Shown here piece after piece: positions 62,759-64,000 of a DNA stretch of 64,000 nucleotides. The stretch covers positions 558,001 to 622,000 of the forward strand of contig NZ_LT629757.1 in the NCBI RefSeq assembly GCF_900104965.1, in the 5' to 3' direction. The DNA comes from Nocardioides scoriae. Its GTDB lineage: Bacteria > Actinomycetota > Actinomycetes > Propionibacteriales > Nocardioidaceae. The notes beneath the pieces were generated by a model. The model saw nothing but the letters and a program-made list of their open reading frames with translations. It ran no database searches and was not told where the DNA came from. The translations under genes and the position numbers were made by a program. Positions within the stretch are counted from its first letter, which is position 1; each line of letters begins with the position of its first letter.

Positions 62759-63108
62759 GCCGCCGGCCCCGGGAGGGCGGCCCCGGGCTCGTCCGCCGTG
62801 GCCAGCGCGAGGGCACGTGCGAGCTCGACGTTCTGCCGCTCCAGGTGGTGCAGCCGCTGGGAGGTGGCGACCGCGTAGTAGAGGAAGACGAAGACCGCGA
62901 CGTACAGGACGAGGTCGGTGCCCCGTCCGACGCCAACCAGGTTGGCCACCAGCGTCGTCGACTGGGGCCACAGGATCGCGACGATGCCGGCCACGACCCC
63001 GGCCAGCCCGGCCAGGCGGCGCAGCAGGAGCTTCTGCCCGGGCACGGACTCGCGGAGCAGGAGGACGGCGACCCCGACGGCGGCGAGCACCAGCAGGGCC
63101 TTGATCAT
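62755..63108 (-). CDS. DUF2304 small membrane protein
   Basis: A 117-residue protein with three membrane spans (MIKALLVLAAVGVAVLLLR, LAGLAGVVAGIVAILWP, TDLVLYVAVFVFLYYAVAT) and a coiled C-terminus (SQRLHHLERQNVELARALAL). DUF2304 proteins are regularly encoded beside dolichol-phosphate-mannose-synthase-like enzymes, as here, and may be their membrane anchor. The start is ATG 63108 (TGATG overlap with the glycosyltransferase stop) or GTG 63111. Confidence 0.85.
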   Translation of the reverse strand: MIKALLVLAAVGVAVLLLRESVPGQKLLLRRLAGLAGVVAGIVAILWPQSTTLVANLVGVGRGTDLVLYVAVFVFLYYAVATSQRLHHLERQNVELARALALATADEPGAALPGPAA

Positions 63109-63806
63109 CACCTGACCGTCCTCAGCCGGCGGAGCGCGAGGTCGAACAGGATGTTGACCGAGTTGCTGTTGCGCTGGCCCTTGGCGCGTGAGTAGTCGGT
63201 GTAGAGCACCGTCGTGGGCATCTCGGCCCAGCGGAGCCCGGCAGGGAGGATCGCGTCGGTGAGCTCGCTGGCGTACGCCATGCGGGGGAGCTGCAGCCGG
63301 ATCGAGGTGAGCGCCTGCCGGCTCAGCACCCGCAGCCCGTTGTGCGCGTCGGTGACCGGCAGGCCGGAGGTCCACCGGGTGAACACCACCCCGGCGCGCA
63401 GGACGGCCTCGCGCGACCGCGGCATGGCCTCGGTGGTGCCGGCGAACCGCGAGGCGAGGACCACGTCGAGGCGCTCGTCCCGGGCGCGCTCGACCATCCG
63501 GGCCGCGTCGGAAACGAGGTGCTGCCCGTCGGCGTCGAAGGTCACGGCGAAGGCGGCCGAGGTGCGCCTGACCACGTAGTCGAAGCCGGTCTGCAGTGCC
63601 GCCCCCTGCCCCAGGTTGACCGGGTGGGTGACGACGGTGGCCCCGGCGGCCCGCGCCAGTCGGCCGGACCCGTCTCGCGAGCCGTCGTCGACGCAGACGA
63701 CGTGGGCGAAGAAGCGACGCAGGTCCGTGACGGTGCGCTCGATGGTGCTGCACTCGTCGAACACGGGCACCACGACGCACACGTCCGGGTTCGGGTCGAG
63801 GGTCAT
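63108..63806 (-). CDS. Family 2 glycosyltransferase, polyprenyl-phosphate sugar synthase-like
   Basis: A 232-residue soluble GT-A enzyme of the DPM1 type: CVVVPVFDECSTIERTVTDLRRFFAHVVCVDDGSRDGSGRLARAAGATVV, NLGQGAALQTGFDYV, AVTFDADGQHL (the DAD metal site) and the acceptor-side DAHNGLRVLSRQAL. It would load a sugar on polyprenyl phosphate for later outer-face transfer, with the DUF2304 protein as partner. The ATG at 63806 has AGGAG upstream; a longer frame to 63905 starts with sequence unlike the family. First gene of the four-gene operon. Confidence 0.9.
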   Translation of the reverse strand: MTLDPNPDVCVVVPVFDECSTIERTVTDLRRFFAHVVCVDDGSRDGSGRLARAAGATVVTHPVNLGQGAALQTGFDYVVRRTSAAFAVTFDADGQHLVSDAARMVERARDERLDVVLASRFAGTTEAMPRSREAVLRAGVVFTRWTSGLPVTDAHNGLRVLSRQALTSIRLQLPRMAYASELTDAILPAGLRWAEMPTTVLYTDYSRAKGQRNSNSVNILFDLALRRLRTVR

Positions 63807-63912
63807 CAGGTCTCCTGCGGCGGGGGATGGCTCCACGGTAGGCAGATTTCGGATAGATCGGACGAAAATCGCGAACCCGGTCCAAGTGATCCCCTCAGAC
63901 CGCAAGCGCCAC

Positions 63913-63918
63913 TACGCT
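63913..63918 (+). promoter_or_regulatory. Leaderless -10 of the 3'-most gene
   Basis: TACGCT ends 6 nt before the GTG at 63925. Confidence 0.55.
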
Positions 63919-63924
63919 GCGGCG

Positions 63925-64000
63925 GTGACGTCGCTGCGGGTCGGGGTGCCGGCGTGGACCTTCGTCGCGGGTGGGATGGGTGGCACCGAGACCTACGCCG
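63925..64000 (+). CDS. Glycosyltransferase (family 4-like), N-terminal fragment cut by the window edge
   Basis: Only 25 codons are visible. After GTG the frame reads LRVGVPAWTFVAGGMGGTETYA, in which GGMGGTETYA is the nucleotide-sugar loop at the start of many GT4 (GT-B) enzymes. It is divergent from the GT2 operon and probably belongs to the same polysaccharide cluster, which continues beyond the window. Confidence 0.65.
   Translation, partial: MTSLRVGVPAWTFVAGGMGGTETYA

Overview
The window is a high-GC actinobacterial chromosome segment, most likely from Nocardioides or a close relative in the Nocardioidaceae. The evidence is the very high GC with GC-rich third codon positions, frequent GTG starts, an actinobacterial bcc-aa3 respiratory branch, a ClpB-free PspA/PspAA/PspAB set, the ImuA'-ImuB-DnaE2 mutasome with a mycobacterial-type SOS box, and gene order. 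From about 23 kb to 60.5 kb the order (glnA, RDD protein, DUF4191 protein, lipA, lipB, sucB-type E2, pepA, gcvT, glycerate kinase, HesB carrier, adenosine kinase, ctaC, ctaF, qcrB, qcrA, qcrC, ctaE, trpD) follows the block I remember as Rv2192c-Rv2221c in Mycobacterium tuberculosis. I could not check this against a database.

Layout. 1-6.2 kb: 3' part of glnE, a SatD-like protein with a membrane partner, and a type III glutamine synthetase. 6.4-13.8 kb: a VOC protein, then the SOS-controlled minus-strand set imuA', imuB, dnaE2 and a 5'-3' exonuclease. 13.9-15.6 kb: a secreted protein of unknown function and a DUF4287 protein. 15.7-22.4 kb: an AT-richer accessory island with defence-type genes: a HEPN RNase-like protein coupled to a 64-residue partner, a frameshifted NucS-like nuclease, and a Gabija-like OLD nuclease plus UvrD helicase pair. 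23.1-32.4 kb: glnA, lipoate synthesis (lipA, lipB), a lipoamide dehydrogenase and RtcB. 32.6-39.4 kb: E2 acyltransferase, a second lipoamide dehydrogenase, leucyl aminopeptidase and a GcvT-family protein. 39.4-46.5 kb: PspA envelope-stress operon, two soluble GAF histidine kinases, glycerate kinase. 46.6-59 kb: HesB carrier, adenosine kinase, the ctaC-ctaD-ctaF oxidase operon, an L,D-transpeptidase, an inverted pair of 32-bp tandem arrays, the qcrB-qcrA-qcrC-ctaE genes and ctaG. 59-64 kb: receiver-like protein, trpD, and a glycosyltransferase cluster.

How the parts work together. glnE, the type III synthetase and glnA form a nitrogen set. GlnA keeps the adenylylation tyrosine that GlnE would modify, and both synthetase genes carry GlnR-type 5-6-5 boxes placed exactly 10 nt before a TAGGTT -10 element. 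In the M. tuberculosis order glnE and glnA1 are neighbours; here about 20.6 kb separates them, so the mutasome, type III synthetase and defence island sit in an insertion hotspot.

The strongest genome-wide signal is promoter architecture. At least 16 genes have a TANNNT hexamer ending 5-7 nt before the start codon, with no room for a Shine-Dalgarno leader, so they should be leaderless transcripts. This includes a 21-codon leader ORF whose stop overlaps the ctaC start. Other non-genic structures are a palindromic repeat family with covarying hairpin arms (one copy cluster intergenic, one inside dnaE2) and several long perfect-stem terminators between convergent genes.
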